Of a stretch of 64,000 nt of DNA, positions 19,677 to 27,315 are shown piece by piece. The stretch spans positions 106-64,105 of the forward strand of contig NZ_JAEK01000011.1 of the NCBI RefSeq assembly GCF_000518865.1. The letters are read 5' to 3'. The notes beneath the pieces are model-generated. The model did no database searches and had not been told where the DNA came from. It saw nothing but the letters and a program-made list of their open reading frames with translations. The DNA is from Bacillus sp. J37. GTDB lineage: Bacteria; Bacillota; Bacilli; Bacillales; Bacillaceae. A program made the position numbers and the translations under genes. Position 1 is the first letter of the stretch. Every line of letters begins with the position of its first letter.

Positions 19677-19914
19677 TAATTCAAAAACCTAATTTTTATA
19701 GAAACGTAAAAAAGCTATCTTTAAAGTTAGTAAAAATGAAGATGGTTAATACAATCACAATGAAAAATAAGTATAAAACACTTTTATACACAGTTGTCTT
19801 CTCCCTTATAAATATTAAACTACAGTCCCTTATTTTACATCGTTCCCTATAATCCTACAATTCTTATTTATAACTTTCAAAAAAGTTCATGATTTCGTCA
19901 AAAAAATGGCGAAA

Positions 19915-21177
19915 TTACTCATTTTTTGCGCTTGCCCGGGCAATATATCGATAATATTTCCTTTCAATTCTTTCTTTCCTTTTTCTAATTTCCTCAGCAT
20001 TTATTAACTCATTTAACTCAATATATTTTTCAGATCGCTGCCTCAGTATATCTGTGTATTCCATCGCTTTTAAAAAATCTTTTTCCTGATGCTCATAAAA
20101 TTTAGCTAGTTCTACTGCGGCCTTAAAAGATACCTCTTTTGAGTTTGATTCATTCACTATTTCTTCCCAGAGCATGACAGCTTGTTTCCAATTCTTTTGC
20201 TTTTTGTAAAGAAGGGAAAGAGCAAATTTTGCTTGAGGTTCCAAATCTGATTCTTTTTTAACAAATGAAGTGTATGCATGAAGTGCTGAATCTTTTTCAC
20301 CTATATACTCTAGCCACCTTGCAATTTCATAGTGTTCAGAGTTTGTTGTTTTACTATTTATATCTAGTAATTTAATAGAGAGATGAATATATAGGGTGAT
20401 AAGTGATAAAACATCAATTTCATTATGTTTTAGTACGCCTGCGATAATTTCCGGATTTTGCTGTTTAACAAATTCGAAATAGATCATCGGCGCTAAAAAC
20501 CCCGGAATATCATTTTCACGTTGTATTCCTAATATTTCACTTTCTACCTTCGAGAGTTTTACTGATTCCAACTCATTTTTCCATAATCTTCGTGCAGCAT
20601 GAAACAAATCAAAATGGCCAAAAGGAGGAAGACTCGGAACTTGTTCGCGAATTAAAGTATGTCTTGTCTTGACCTGTGGCCAGTCAAACGCTTTGCCATT
20701 GTAAGTAACAAGAGTTTTGCTATTAATCCCTTTTAAAAAGCTTTGATAAAGTGCTACTTCATTGCCCGGTTTAGGTAATAAATGTTGTCTAACGACAACA
20801 CAACTATCCAACACTTGGGCTTGTCCCAATAAAAATATGGTATTTCCAGTTCCTCCTCCTAAACCTGTTGTTTCTGTATCAAAGAAAAATAATTCACCAG
20901 GATGGTGATTCTTCGAAGAAAGCGGGTGCTGGAGTTCACTTTCATTCCATCTAGCCACAACTTCCTTAAATTCTCTTAATCTATAATGCCCGTGTTTGTA
21001 ATCAAGTGGATAAACTACCTCTCTTATCAAACAATACTGGTTATCATAAGTGAAAACAGCTGTTTGGTATTCCTCCCAAAGATCGATATTAGGGGTTTGA
21101 GAAGGTTTTTCAGGAACAATCTCTTCATCTCGAATCACGTGTTTTTTTAATCGATTTAGTTTATGTTTTACTGACAT
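19915..21177 (-). CDS. mrfB: Exonuclease MrfB (YprB), mitomycin repair
   Basis: A metal-dependent 3'-5' exonuclease with an RNase H-like DEDD fold that works with the MrfA helicase in repair of mitomycin C lesions (known from B. subtilis). The first acidic pair is visible in FFDTETTGLGGGTGNT, about 100 residues in. Further acidic motifs occur in 'VTYNGKAFDWPQV' and 'HNEIDVLSLITL'. The C-terminal third looks like TPR-type helices. The start chosen is ATG 21177 with AAAGGA 8 nt upstream. It overlaps the end of mrfA by 17 bp, so the two are coupled. Confidence 0.93.
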   Translation of the reverse strand: MSVKHKLNRLKKHVIRDEEIVPEKPSQTPNIDLWEEYQTAVFTYDNQYCLIREVVYPLDYKHGHYRLREFKEVVARWNESELQHPLSSKNHHPGELFFFDTETTGLGGGTGNTIFLLGQAQVLDSCVVVRQHLLPKPGNEVALYQSFLKGINSKTLVTYNGKAFDWPQVKTRHTLIREQVPSLPPFGHFDLFHAARRLWKNELESVKLSKVESEILGIQRENDIPGFLAPMIYFEFVKQQNPEIIAGVLKHNEIDVLSLITLYIHLSIKLLDINSKTTNSEHYEIARWLEYIGEKDSALHAYTSFVKKESDLEPQAKFALSLLYKKQKNWKQAVMLWEEIVNESNSKEVSFKAAVELAKFYEHQEKDFLKAMEYTDILRQRSEKYIELNELINAEEIRKRKERIERKYYRYIARASAKNE

Positions 21178-23455
21178 TTGCTTCATCCTTTAATAAGCCT
21201 AGAAGTAAATAAGCATCTTTTTTCAATGTATCAGATGAACCTTCAACCCCAATGCATGATGGACAGCCTGAATAACAAGGACACTGTTCTATTAATCTCA
21301 ATGCCTCTGAGAGGACAGGACTCATCGTTTCATGAATTTTTTTGGAAAGACCTACACCACCTGGATATCGGTCATATAGAAAAACAGTCGGTTTACCATT
21401 ATGAATTGCTTTTATTTGAGCTACAACATGTAAGTCAGAAGGATCACACATTACTTTTAATGGTGCAACATGTTGCAATACGTTTGCAACACCTATTAAT
21501 GATTCCTCCATACGTTTTTCACTCAGATCTTCTATCACGTTCGATTGGAAACTCATCCAAGCTGAATTTGTATGGAGTTCTTCTTCAGGTAAATGAATAG
21601 GTCCTGAACCTATGTTTTCATGTGTATCAAACTTGATTTTTTTGAAGATAGTTGCCATTGCTTGGACTGTTACATCCCCATAACCAAAAACTGCATGGTC
21701 TTTTACATATGTTTCATCTTCTTCAAGAACCTTTAATTGCACAGCTAAATTTGCGTCAGTAAAATAATCTACATTTACTTCTCTTACAAATGCTTTTTTC
21801 TCTTCCCAATCCAACTTTTCAACTTGAAATTGGACACCTTGATGCAAATAAATGGCTTCATCATGAAGTAGAGTCATTGCACTAAATCGATCCATCTCAC
21901 CAATCACCTTAATATTGGCAATATCCGATTGATCTATAATAATTACATTTTCTTGTGATGCAGAGCGAAGACTGATATTGTGTGCCGGAAAAGCGTCATT
22001 CATCCAATGATACGTTTGATTATTGAAATACAGCACTCGTTCTTCAGCTAAAAATTGCAAGATATCTTCGAGCTCCAATCCATCAAATGTATCTCCTTCT
22101 TTAAACGGCAATTCAAATGCTGCACACTTTAAATGGTCTACCAGCACAACTAAATTATCCGGGTTAATAATAGCTGTTTCCGGATTTTGTTCAAAGAAGT
22201 AACGAGGATTTTGAATGATGTATTGATCAAGAGGGCTGGAACTCGCCACCATTAAAATAACCGCTTCACCTTGTCTTCTGCCAGCCCTGCCGGCTTGTTG
22301 CCAAGCACTCGCAATGGTTCCCGGATATCCTGTCATAATACAAACCTGAAGACTTCCAATATCTACACCTAATTCAAGTGCATTTGTACTAACGACACCT
22401 AGTATCTCACCATTTCGGAGACCTCTTTCTATTTCTCTTCTCTGCTTCGGTAAGTATCCTCCACGATATCCCTGAATGGTTTTTTTTGTAAGCTCATTTT
22501 TTATTAATTGCTGTAAATACGTTAAAATGATTTCCACTCGTACCCTACTACGGGCAAACACAATTGTTTGAATCTTATTTTTCAGAAATTCTCCTGCTAA
22601 CCGTCTTACCTCTAATGTAGCACTTCTTCTAATGTTTAGTGGCTTATTTACGATAGGAGGATTATAAAAGATGAAATGCTTTTTACTAGAAGGTGCACCA
22701 TTTTTAGCAATTAGATTCATGGTCGTCCCAGTTAAGGTTTCAGCTAATTCCTGCGGGTTGGCGATTGTTGCAGATGTACAAATAAATTGTGGAGTACTCC
22801 CATAAAATTCACAAATTCGTTTAAGTCGACGAATAACATTTGCAACATGACTTCCAAATATGCCTCTATAAATATGTAATTCATCTATCACTATATATTT
22901 GAGATTTTCAAACAACGATACCCATTTTGTATGATGAGGCAATATGGCAGAATGTAGCATATCTGGATTAGTTATAACAATATGACCTGCTTTTCTAACT
23001 TTTTGCCTAATAGCTGGGGATGTATCACCGTCATATGTATATGAGTTAACCTGAACACCCATTTCTCCAATAATTTCGTTAATTTCAGATTTCTGGTCCT
23101 GTGCTAATGCTTTCGTAGGAAATAAATAAAGAGCTCTGCTGTTTTCATCAGTTATTATCTGTTGTAATACTGGAAGGTTATAACAGATCGTTTTACCTGA
23201 TGCGGTCGGAGTAACTGCGACAAAGTTGTTACCTTGTTTAGCTAACTGATACGCTTCATGCTGATGTGTATAAAGTTGTGAAACACCTCTTTTTTCAAGT
23301 GCTTCTTTTAAGCGCGTATCGATATCAAGTGGGAAATTAACATATTCAGCCTCTCTGGAAGGTATTGTATGCCAGTGTACAATCTGCTCATTAAATTCCT
23401 GACTTTTTTTCAATGAAAGCAGGATGTTTTCCAATGATTTCTTAAATTCCATCAA
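21161..23455 (-). CDS. mrfA: DEAD/DEAH-type helicase MrfA (YprA)
   Basis: A 764-residue superfamily 2 helicase with a C-terminal DUF1998 region, partner of MrfB in mitomycin repair. Walker A is TPTASGKT at residues 82-89, the DEAH-box variant is IDELH, and motif VI is 'QAGRAGRRQGEAV'. Near the C-terminus a cysteine group (CPCYSGCPSC) marks the DUF1998 metal-binding site. The start is taken at 23455 (TTG) although the adjacent ATG is possible; AAAGG lies 9-12 nt upstream. A LexA-like box sits about 50 bp upstream. Confidence 0.93.
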   Translation of the reverse strand: MMEFKKSLENILLSLKKSQEFNEQIVHWHTIPSREAEYVNFPLDIDTRLKEALEKRGVSQLYTHQHEAYQLAKQGNNFVAVTPTASGKTICYNLPVLQQIITDENSRALYLFPTKALAQDQKSEINEIIGEMGVQVNSYTYDGDTSPAIRQKVRKAGHIVITNPDMLHSAILPHHTKWVSLFENLKYIVIDELHIYRGIFGSHVANVIRRLKRICEFYGSTPQFICTSATIANPQELAETLTGTTMNLIAKNGAPSSKKHFIFYNPPIVNKPLNIRRSATLEVRRLAGEFLKNKIQTIVFARSRVRVEIILTYLQQLIKNELTKKTIQGYRGGYLPKQRREIERGLRNGEILGVVSTNALELGVDIGSLQVCIMTGYPGTIASAWQQAGRAGRRQGEAVILMVASSSPLDQYIIQNPRYFFEQNPETAIINPDNLVVLVDHLKCAAFELPFKEGDTFDGLELEDILQFLAEERVLYFNNQTYHWMNDAFPAHNISLRSASQENVIIIDQSDIANIKVIGEMDRFSAMTLLHDEAIYLHQGVQFQVEKLDWEEKKAFVREVNVDYFTDANLAVQLKVLEEDETYVKDHAVFGYGDVTVQAMATIFKKIKFDTHENIGSGPIHLPEEELHTNSAWMSFQSNVIEDLSEKRMEESLIGVANVLQHVAPLKVMCDPSDLHVVAQIKAIHNGKPTVFLYDRYPGGVGLSKKIHETMSPVLSEALRLIEQCPCYSGCPSCIGVEGSSDTLKKDAYLLLGLLKDEANVSKT

Positions 23456-23501
23456 ATTTCACTACCTTTTGCTTGAATGTATCCCTTACGATCTATTTTA
23501 C

Positions 23502-23515
23502 CGAATAAACGTTCG
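23502..23515 (-). promoter_or_regulatory. LexA (SOS) box-like site upstream of mrfA
   Basis: CGAACGTTTATTCG on the minus strand matches the B. subtilis LexA core GAAC-N4-GTTC with one mismatch and has the flanking C and G. It lies about 47 bp before the mrfA start, overlapping a possible promoter with TAAAAT as -10. Confidence 0.4.
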
Positions 23516-23613
23516 CAAATAAAGTGTTATTGTTTAGAAACAAATGTTTCTTTCTTTTCTAGAGGCTCAGATTGCAAAAAGAAAAAGCAGATTTATTCTG
23601 CCTTCACGCCACT

Positions 23614-24111
23614 TTATTTAGTATGTACATTTACAATATGTGTCGAGCCTTTTATTACACTCTCAACTTCCAGACGTTCAATTCTCGCTACAATGTCGGA
23701 ATTCGTAATAATAATAGGAGAGATCGTACTTGCTGCCTTTTCTTTAATCAATTTGAGATCAAATGTCATTAATGGATCCCCTGCTTTAACCTTCTGGCCT
23801 TCTTTAACAATTACATCAAAACCATTGCCATTTAATCCTACAGTCTCAAGCCCAACATGAATTAGCAATTCTATTCCTATTTCCGAACGAAGACCTATCG
23901 CATGCTTTGTGTGGAAGACTTGAATAACATGTCCATCAATTGGTGCCACAAGTTTACCTTCAGTAGGTTCAATGGCAATTCCTTCACCCATTAATTTTTG
24001 AGAAAATACCGGATCAGGAACGTGTTCAAGTTCAATTATATTTCCAGATAACGGCGCAACAAGCTGTTCAACTGTACGTTTATCTTTTTTACCAAAAATC
24101 GACCTCAGCAT
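23614..24111 (-). CDS. ypqE: PTS glucose-type EIIA protein YpqE
   Basis: A 165-residue soluble IIA(Glc)-family phosphocarrier that would receive phosphate from HPr and pass it to an EIIBC. It has the family pattern 'DPVFSQKLMGEGIAIEPTEG', then HTKHAIG (His70) and the active-site His85 in IELLIHVGLETV. The start is placed at the ATG at 24111, with AAAGGAG 8 nt upstream, not at 24132. There is no membrane domain and no EIIB or EIIC neighbour, so it must act with permeases encoded elsewhere, as in B. subtilis. Confidence 0.93.
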   Translation of the reverse strand: MLRSIFGKKDKRTVEQLVAPLSGNIIELEHVPDPVFSQKLMGEGIAIEPTEGKLVAPIDGHVIQVFHTKHAIGLRSEIGIELLIHVGLETVGLNGNGFDVIVKEGQKVKAGDPLMTFDLKLIKEKAASTISPIIITNSDIVARIERLEVESVIKGSTHIVNVHTK

Positions 24112-24223
24112 AACATTATCTCCTTTAAACATTTGTAAGGTAATATTTTACAATTAAATAACACTTAGATCTTCCTCAACATATACTACTCTGACATAAC
24201 AAGGCAAGGAGGTTATATATATT

Positions 24224-24703
24224 ATGAGAAAGAAAAATGAATTGACAAATAATAAACAAGACCCTCAAAATGAACAATTGGATTTTTTTCAAATAGTTGA
24301 TCATTTCTTTCGTTCTGAACCGATAAGACAATTTATGAATGAGTTTGATTCTATGTTTGAAGGTTCATTTCCACAAAAATCGATACATGTTAATACTTAC
24401 GAAACAGATCAAACATGTGTAATTGATATGCAAATTCCACCAGTTAAAAAAGAGCAGATAAAACTGGAGCTAATGGATCAATATTTGACGATTTCCATTA
24501 CCAATCGAGAAGAAATCAAAGAGTATAACGAAAATTCTTCAACTTTTAGAAGTTACTCATCACTTGACAGTTTGTCAAAAACCATTGTTCTACCTTACAG
24601 GGTAGAAGAACACGAGATAAAAACCAAATATAAAAACGGATCTTTGCTTGTTACAATTCCTAAGAAGTCAACACAAATATTACTTGAAGATGATTCTATA
24701 TAA
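24224..24703 (+). CDS. Small heat-shock protein, Hsp20 family
   Basis: A 159-residue alpha-crystallin-domain protein. The domain covers roughly residues 55-150 and contains 'DMQIPPVKKEQIKLELMDQYLTI', split strands, and the terminal 'KYKNGSLLVTIPKK' signature with an IxI/V-type tail. It would act as an ATP-independent holdase, or as a spore/coat-associated variant. AAGGAGG precedes the ATG by about 12 nt. It is divergent from ypqE and has its own terminator. Confidence 0.88.
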   Translation: MRKKNELTNNKQDPQNEQLDFFQIVDHFFRSEPIRQFMNEFDSMFEGSFPQKSIHVNTYETDQTCVIDMQIPPVKKEQIKLELMDQYLTISITNREEIKEYNENSSTFRSYSSLDSLSKTIVLPYRVEEHEIKTKYKNGSLLVTIPKKSTQILLEDDSI

Positions 24704-24771
24704 ATATTCTACAATGTTTAATTAAACTTCGTAAATAGGTACGCTTAAGCAAATTTACAAAACAAAATAAA

Positions 24772-24820
24772 AACGCTCGACTCTCTTTTAAAAGGCGCTA
24801 AAACGAGAGCTGGCGTTTTT
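24772..24820 (+). terminator. Terminator of the Hsp20 gene
   Basis: AACGCTCGACTCTC and GAGAGCTGGCGTT form a long stem with a few mismatches, followed by six T. It also lies just beyond the stop of the small minus-strand gene, so it may serve both directions. Confidence 0.75.
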
Positions 24821-24824
24821 TCAT

Positions 24825-24941
24825 TTAACTATTTTTGTGAGATTTACTCCCGTATTTTGGATTTTCTTCAGGAGTTGGATCCTTTGCTAAATCTTTGGCT
24901 GACCTTGTCACTTCTTGATTTTTGATTGTATTTTTCTTCAT
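24825..24941 (-). CDS. Small hydrophilic protein, 38 aa, possibly spore-related
   Basis: MKKNTIKNQEVTRSAKDLAK... ends SKSHKNS and is very hydrophilic and Lys/Asn-rich, like minor small acid-soluble spore proteins. AAGGAGGTGA lies 6 nt before the ATG, an unusually good ribosome binding site. It faces a group of sporulation genes. No exact family is recognised. The coding call rests on the ribosome binding site, composition and context. Confidence 0.6.
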   Translation of the reverse strand: MKKNTIKNQEVTRSAKDLAKDPTPEENPKYGSKSHKNS

Positions 24942-25065
24942 CTCTGTCACCTCCTTCTTATGATGACTTTAATTACACTGATTTACACGGTTAAAAAAAA
25001 TCCAAAAATTGTCGCGAGAAAAAAACGGTTCACATCAAACAATAAATTAAGGAGGTGCATAGAAT

Positions 25066-25251
25066 ATGCCTAATAAAAAAAATAAACTACCCGATTTCAG
25101 AGAGCTTGATGACCGATTAATAGCTGAGGCATCACATTCTCCATCTCTCGTGATTAAAACGAACTTGGACAAGGATAATGTGAAAGAAGATAATCCTTAT
25201 GCAACAGATCATTCAAATTCTCCTGCATTTGAAAATTTTTTTAAGGAATGA
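25066..25251 (+). CDS. Small hydrophilic protein upstream of csgA (YbxH-like)
   Basis: A 61-residue hydrophilic protein beginning MPNKKNKLPDFRELDDRLIA, with no membrane segment. AAGGAGGTG lies 9 nt upstream of the ATG. It ends 6 bp before csgA, as ybxH precedes csgA in B. subtilis, so I take it as the YbxH counterpart by position and size. Its function is unknown; forespore expression together with csgA is likely by association. Confidence 0.75.
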   Translation: MPNKKNKLPDFRELDDRLIAEASHSPSLVIKTNLDKDNVKEDNPYATDHSNSPAFENFFKE

Positions 25252-25257
25252 TAAAAG

Positions 25258-25506
25258 ATGGACTTTACTCTCGGATACTTAAGAGAATCATTATCAAATT
25301 ACGATAGAAGCTCCGTATGTAAGAGAATTACTAACAAGTTAACAAATGGAAAATTCCATTCTGAATTAGACTTTGTTCGAATACTTGAAGAAGATGAAAT
25401 TCAATTTTTAAATAATGTTTTACCAGATGAAATTAAATATGCGTTTAATGAACAAGATTTTATAAGAGGTAATCAGCTTAATGAGGTTTATGAGCTGCTA
25501 ATATAG
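25258..25506 (+). CDS. csgA: Sigma-G-dependent sporulation protein CsgA
   Basis: An 82-residue protein with the CsgA features MDFTLGYLRESLSN at the start, 'EDEIQFLNNVLPDEIKYAFNEQD' in the middle and 'NEVYELL' at the end. This is the length I remember for B. subtilis CsgA, a forespore protein expressed under sigma-G. The molecular role is unknown. It is preceded closely by a ybxH-like gene and followed by two more small genes on the same strand with AGGAGG sites, so a four-gene operon is plausible. In B. subtilis csgA lies far from this region. Confidence 0.85.
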   Translation: MDFTLGYLRESLSNYDRSSVCKRITNKLTNGKFHSELDFVRILEEDEIQFLNNVLPDEIKYAFNEQDFIRGNQLNEVYELLI

Positions 25507-25526
25507 TCTTTAAACAGGAGGTTCTC

Positions 25527-25787
25527 ATGAATAGAAATAGTAATCATTACATTAATATCAAGTTCCAAACCGGGGCAATAGATCGTGAAGGTGTGAATGG
25601 CTGTCAAGTAGAAGATGTTATTAGCGTTCTTGTAGACCAATTAAAATCTCATCAAAATGGTGATTTTGCTTGCCCGGAAAATTCAATCGCTATTTCTAAT
25701 CTTCAAACCGCAAACTATGCATTAAGAGTTAGAAAAGAACGAATGGAAGACAAACATAGAGGTATTGAAACACATGCAACATTTTAA
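25527..25787 (+). CDS. Acb2/Tad1-type hairpin-domain protein
   Basis: An 86-residue protein. After a short beta-like N-terminus (YINIKFQTGAIDREGVNGCQ) come two helices: 'VEDVISVLVDQLKSHQNG', a loop with FACPENSIAISNLQ, then 'ANYALRVRKERMEDKHRGIE', closing on ETHATF. The spacing VNGCQ...L..HQ.G.FAC.EN..A...L......R...R...GIE.TH matches the Acb2/Tad1 hairpin family, which in phages sequesters cyclic nucleotide immune signals (CBASS) or gcADPR-type signals (Thoeris). AGGAGG lies 6 nt before the ATG. The chromosomal setting, behind csgA, suggests a host function. The family call is by eye. Confidence 0.7.
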   Translation: MNRNSNHYINIKFQTGAIDREGVNGCQVEDVISVLVDQLKSHQNGDFACPENSIAISNLQTANYALRVRKERMEDKHRGIETHATF

Positions 25788-25905
25788 TACAAAGAAATAC
25801 TCAAATACAGATGTAGAAGAAGTTAAAAGGTTAAATGCTAATTCAGGTTTATCTTATCGTGAAGTAAAAGAACTTCTTGCCAAGAAATATAGTGGAAAAT
25901 CTTGA
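25774..25905 (+). CDS. Small gamma-SASP-like protein, 43 aa
   Basis: MQHFNTKKYSNTDVEEVKRL... then NANSGLSYREVKELLAKKYS. The TDVEEVKRLNANS stretch resembles the repeated E-T-N/D-V-x-E-V-K-x-x-N-A-x-S unit of gamma-type small acid-soluble spore proteins. It overlaps the previous gene by 14 bp in another frame, and AGAGGT lies about 10 nt upstream. It is too short for a full gamma-SASP and lacks the germination-protease EFASE site, so it is a relative rather than a classical SASP. Its stop codon lies inside repeat copy B. Confidence 0.6.
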   Translation: MQHFNTKKYSNTDVEEVKRLNANSGLSYREVKELLAKKYSGKS

Positions 25906-25976
25906 CTTGTCGCCAAGTCCTAATGGAAAGAATTAGTATTTCTTATACGATCATCCTTAAAATTTATATACTTTCT
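25894..25976. repeat. Structured dispersed repeat, copy B
   Basis: Second copy of the element at 11659-11741, same orientation. It contains a perfect GACTTG-TCGC-CAAGTC hairpin and CTAAT...ATTAG. The closing base pair of the first hairpin is G-C here and A-T in copy A, which preserves pairing. It overlaps the last codons of the gamma-SASP-like gene. Confidence 0.75.
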
Positions 25977-26002
25977 GATATTAAAAAGTAACTCATGATT
26001 TT

Positions 26003-26031
26003 AAGGGGCTGTCTCAACTTGACAGTCCCTT
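26003..26031. terminator. Bidirectional terminator between the csgA cluster and yppG
   Basis: AAGGGGCTGTC and GACAGTCCCTT form an 11-bp stem with one G-T pair. AT-rich tails on both sides let it serve the rightward csgA cluster and leftward yppG. Confidence 0.65.
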
Positions 26032-26060
26032 ATAAATAGCATTTTATGGTATGTTACACA

Positions 26061-26510
26061 TTATTTAAACATAGATGTTACACCTTTAAAAAGCCCGCCC
26101 ATTTGATTAACAGCATTCATCATTTGACCTGCTGTGTCCATCATTTTATTAAAATCTAACTGTCCGTCAGATTTTTTAAATTGTGATAAGACGTTTTGGA
26201 ATCCACTTGGCTGAGGCTGCTTAAAATAAGGTAAGGGCTTTGGATATGGCGTAGGATAAGGATAATTCATAAAAGTATTTTCAACATTTCCATTATAACT
26301 ACCATTACCATATGGCTGTTGATAGGACTGAAATGGTTGTTGATACCCATTTTGATGGAATGAAATTTCATGTACTTGTGACAACATTGGATTTATATAT
26401 TGCTGATTTTGATATCCAACAGGTTGGTGCTCATAGTATGGAAATGCTTGAAAGTATTCATTTTCTCTTCTCCGGGACCTTCTATTGAAATACGGGTATG
26501 TTTGGTGCAT
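26061..26510 (-). CDS. yppG: YppG-like spore coat-associated protein
   Basis: A protein of about 149 residues, rich in Tyr, Gln, Asn and Pro, with a coat-protein-like low-complexity front (QQPFQSYQQPYGNGSYNGN) and a conserved C-terminal part starting 'SGFQNVLSQFKKSDGQLDFNKM' and ending GGLFKGVTSMFK. I start it at the ATG at 26510, which has GGGAGG 8 nt upstream. A sigma-K-type promoter lies 36 bp before, consistent with late mother-cell expression. The position next to yppE matches B. subtilis. Confidence 0.82.
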   Translation of the reverse strand: MHQTYPYFNRRSRRRENEYFQAFPYYEHQPVGYQNQQYINPMLSQVHEISFHQNGYQQPFQSYQQPYGNGSYNGNVENTFMNYPYPTPYPKPLPYFKQPQPSGFQNVLSQFKKSDGQLDFNKMMDTAGQMMNAVNQMGGLFKGVTSMFK

Positions 26511-26545
26511 GTAGTAAACCTCCCTATAGCTCATTATTGCTACTG

Positions 26546-26574
26546 TATTATATGATTCATTTGCCTATAATGTG
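26546..26574 (-). promoter_or_regulatory. Candidate sigma-K promoter of yppG
   Basis: On the minus strand the -10 box CATATAATA (CATA-N3-TA) is preceded 17 bp upstream by CACA as the AC-centred -35. It is positioned 36 bp before the yppG start. Confidence 0.5.
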
Positions 26575-26690
26575 AAAGGAAAGCCGCTATCAAAAGATTC
26601 ACTACTTATAATAATTTATCTATGTTCATACATGAATATCGTTAGGTTAGTTCATATTAGGAAAGAATCATGAAAAGGAGGTCATATACA

Positions 26691-26855
26691 ATGGCTCGAG
26701 GTAAACATTTTAATCATAAAGAAAAAGGACATGCTCCTACAATTCCAAGTCATGGTCAGAAAGTTATAGCTAAAAACACAGAACATGTAGAATATGACAT
26801 AAAAACAGTTGGGACCGTAAACGAACGTCCTGTTAGTATAAAGGTTGATGAGTAA
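26691..26855 (+). CDS. Small basic protein of unknown function (54 aa)
   Basis: MARGKHFNHKEKGHAPTIPS... is a small His/Lys-rich protein ending VNERPVSIKVDE. AAAGGAGG lies 9 nt before the ATG at 26691, which decides the start over an in-frame ATG 21 bp upstream. It is convergent with yppE and shares a terminator. It is hydrophilic, with no membrane segment, and lies among spore genes, so a spore role is possible, but no family is recognised. Confidence 0.65.
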   Translation: MARGKHFNHKEKGHAPTIPSHGQKVIAKNTEHVEYDIKTVGTVNERPVSIKVDE

Positions 26856-26867
26856 AATAAAACGAAT

Positions 26868-26902
26868 AAGGACGTACTCTTATTGAGAGGCGTCCTTTTT
26901 TT
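26868..26902. terminator. Terminator shared by the 54-aa gene and yppE
   Basis: AAGGACG...CGTCCTT with an inner ACTCT/AGAG stem, followed by seven T on the plus strand. The hairpin overlaps the last codons of yppE. Confidence 0.75.
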
Positions 26903-27269
26903 CTATTTCATCCATAATTGTATTTAATAAATATTCAACTGAGTGATGTAGGTTATAAAATCGTTGTTTGTTTACGTCTTTATAAAACGATTGGAGAACT
27001 ACTTGCTCTATATTTTCCATGGCGGACTCAATTTGTGTTTGATGGATATATTTAGGGTTCTCCTTTATTATCCAATCTAAAGCATGAAGTTCCCAACTAT
27101 TTGCTTTATGTTTAACTAGTTCAAAAGTTGGTTGAACCTGCTCATAAAAGTATATTTCTGTTTTTTCAGGCTTAGTTTGTAAAGAGTCAAATCTGTCCTT
27201 ACATTCAGTTAAACATTTTAACAGATGTAGTGAGGATTTGATTAGATTTATATAGCTCAATTTGTTCAC
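26880..27269 (-). CDS. yppE: YppE family protein (DUF1798)
   Basis: A 129-residue all-helical cytoplasmic protein, DUF1798/YppE family. It begins with 'LSYINLIKSSLHLLKCLTEC' and contains the conserved-looking 'HALDWIIKENPKYIHQTQIE' segment. Its structure is known as a helical bundle but no activity is assigned. It is placed between yppG and the yppD-position gene as in B. subtilis. The start ATG follows GAGGTGAAC. Confidence 0.82.
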   Translation of the reverse strand: MNKLSYINLIKSSLHLLKCLTECKDRFDSLQTKPEKTEIYFYEQVQPTFELVKHKANSWELHALDWIIKENPKYIHQTQIESAMENIEQVVLQSFYKDVNKQRFYNLHHSVEYLLNTIMDEIEKKDASQ

Positions 27270-27315
27270 CTCAAGCTAATCATATCAAATTCTCCTTTAT
27301 ATTACACTTTTTTCA

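Noticed and set aside
23477-23860. Plus-strand frame overlapping ypqE
   Set aside because: It lies antisense to a well-supported EIIA gene and has no ribosome binding site.
26640-26672. TGAATA ... CATATTA as a sigma-G promoter for the 54-aa gene
   Set aside because: The boxes fit but are only 14 bp apart, too short for sigma-G spacing.
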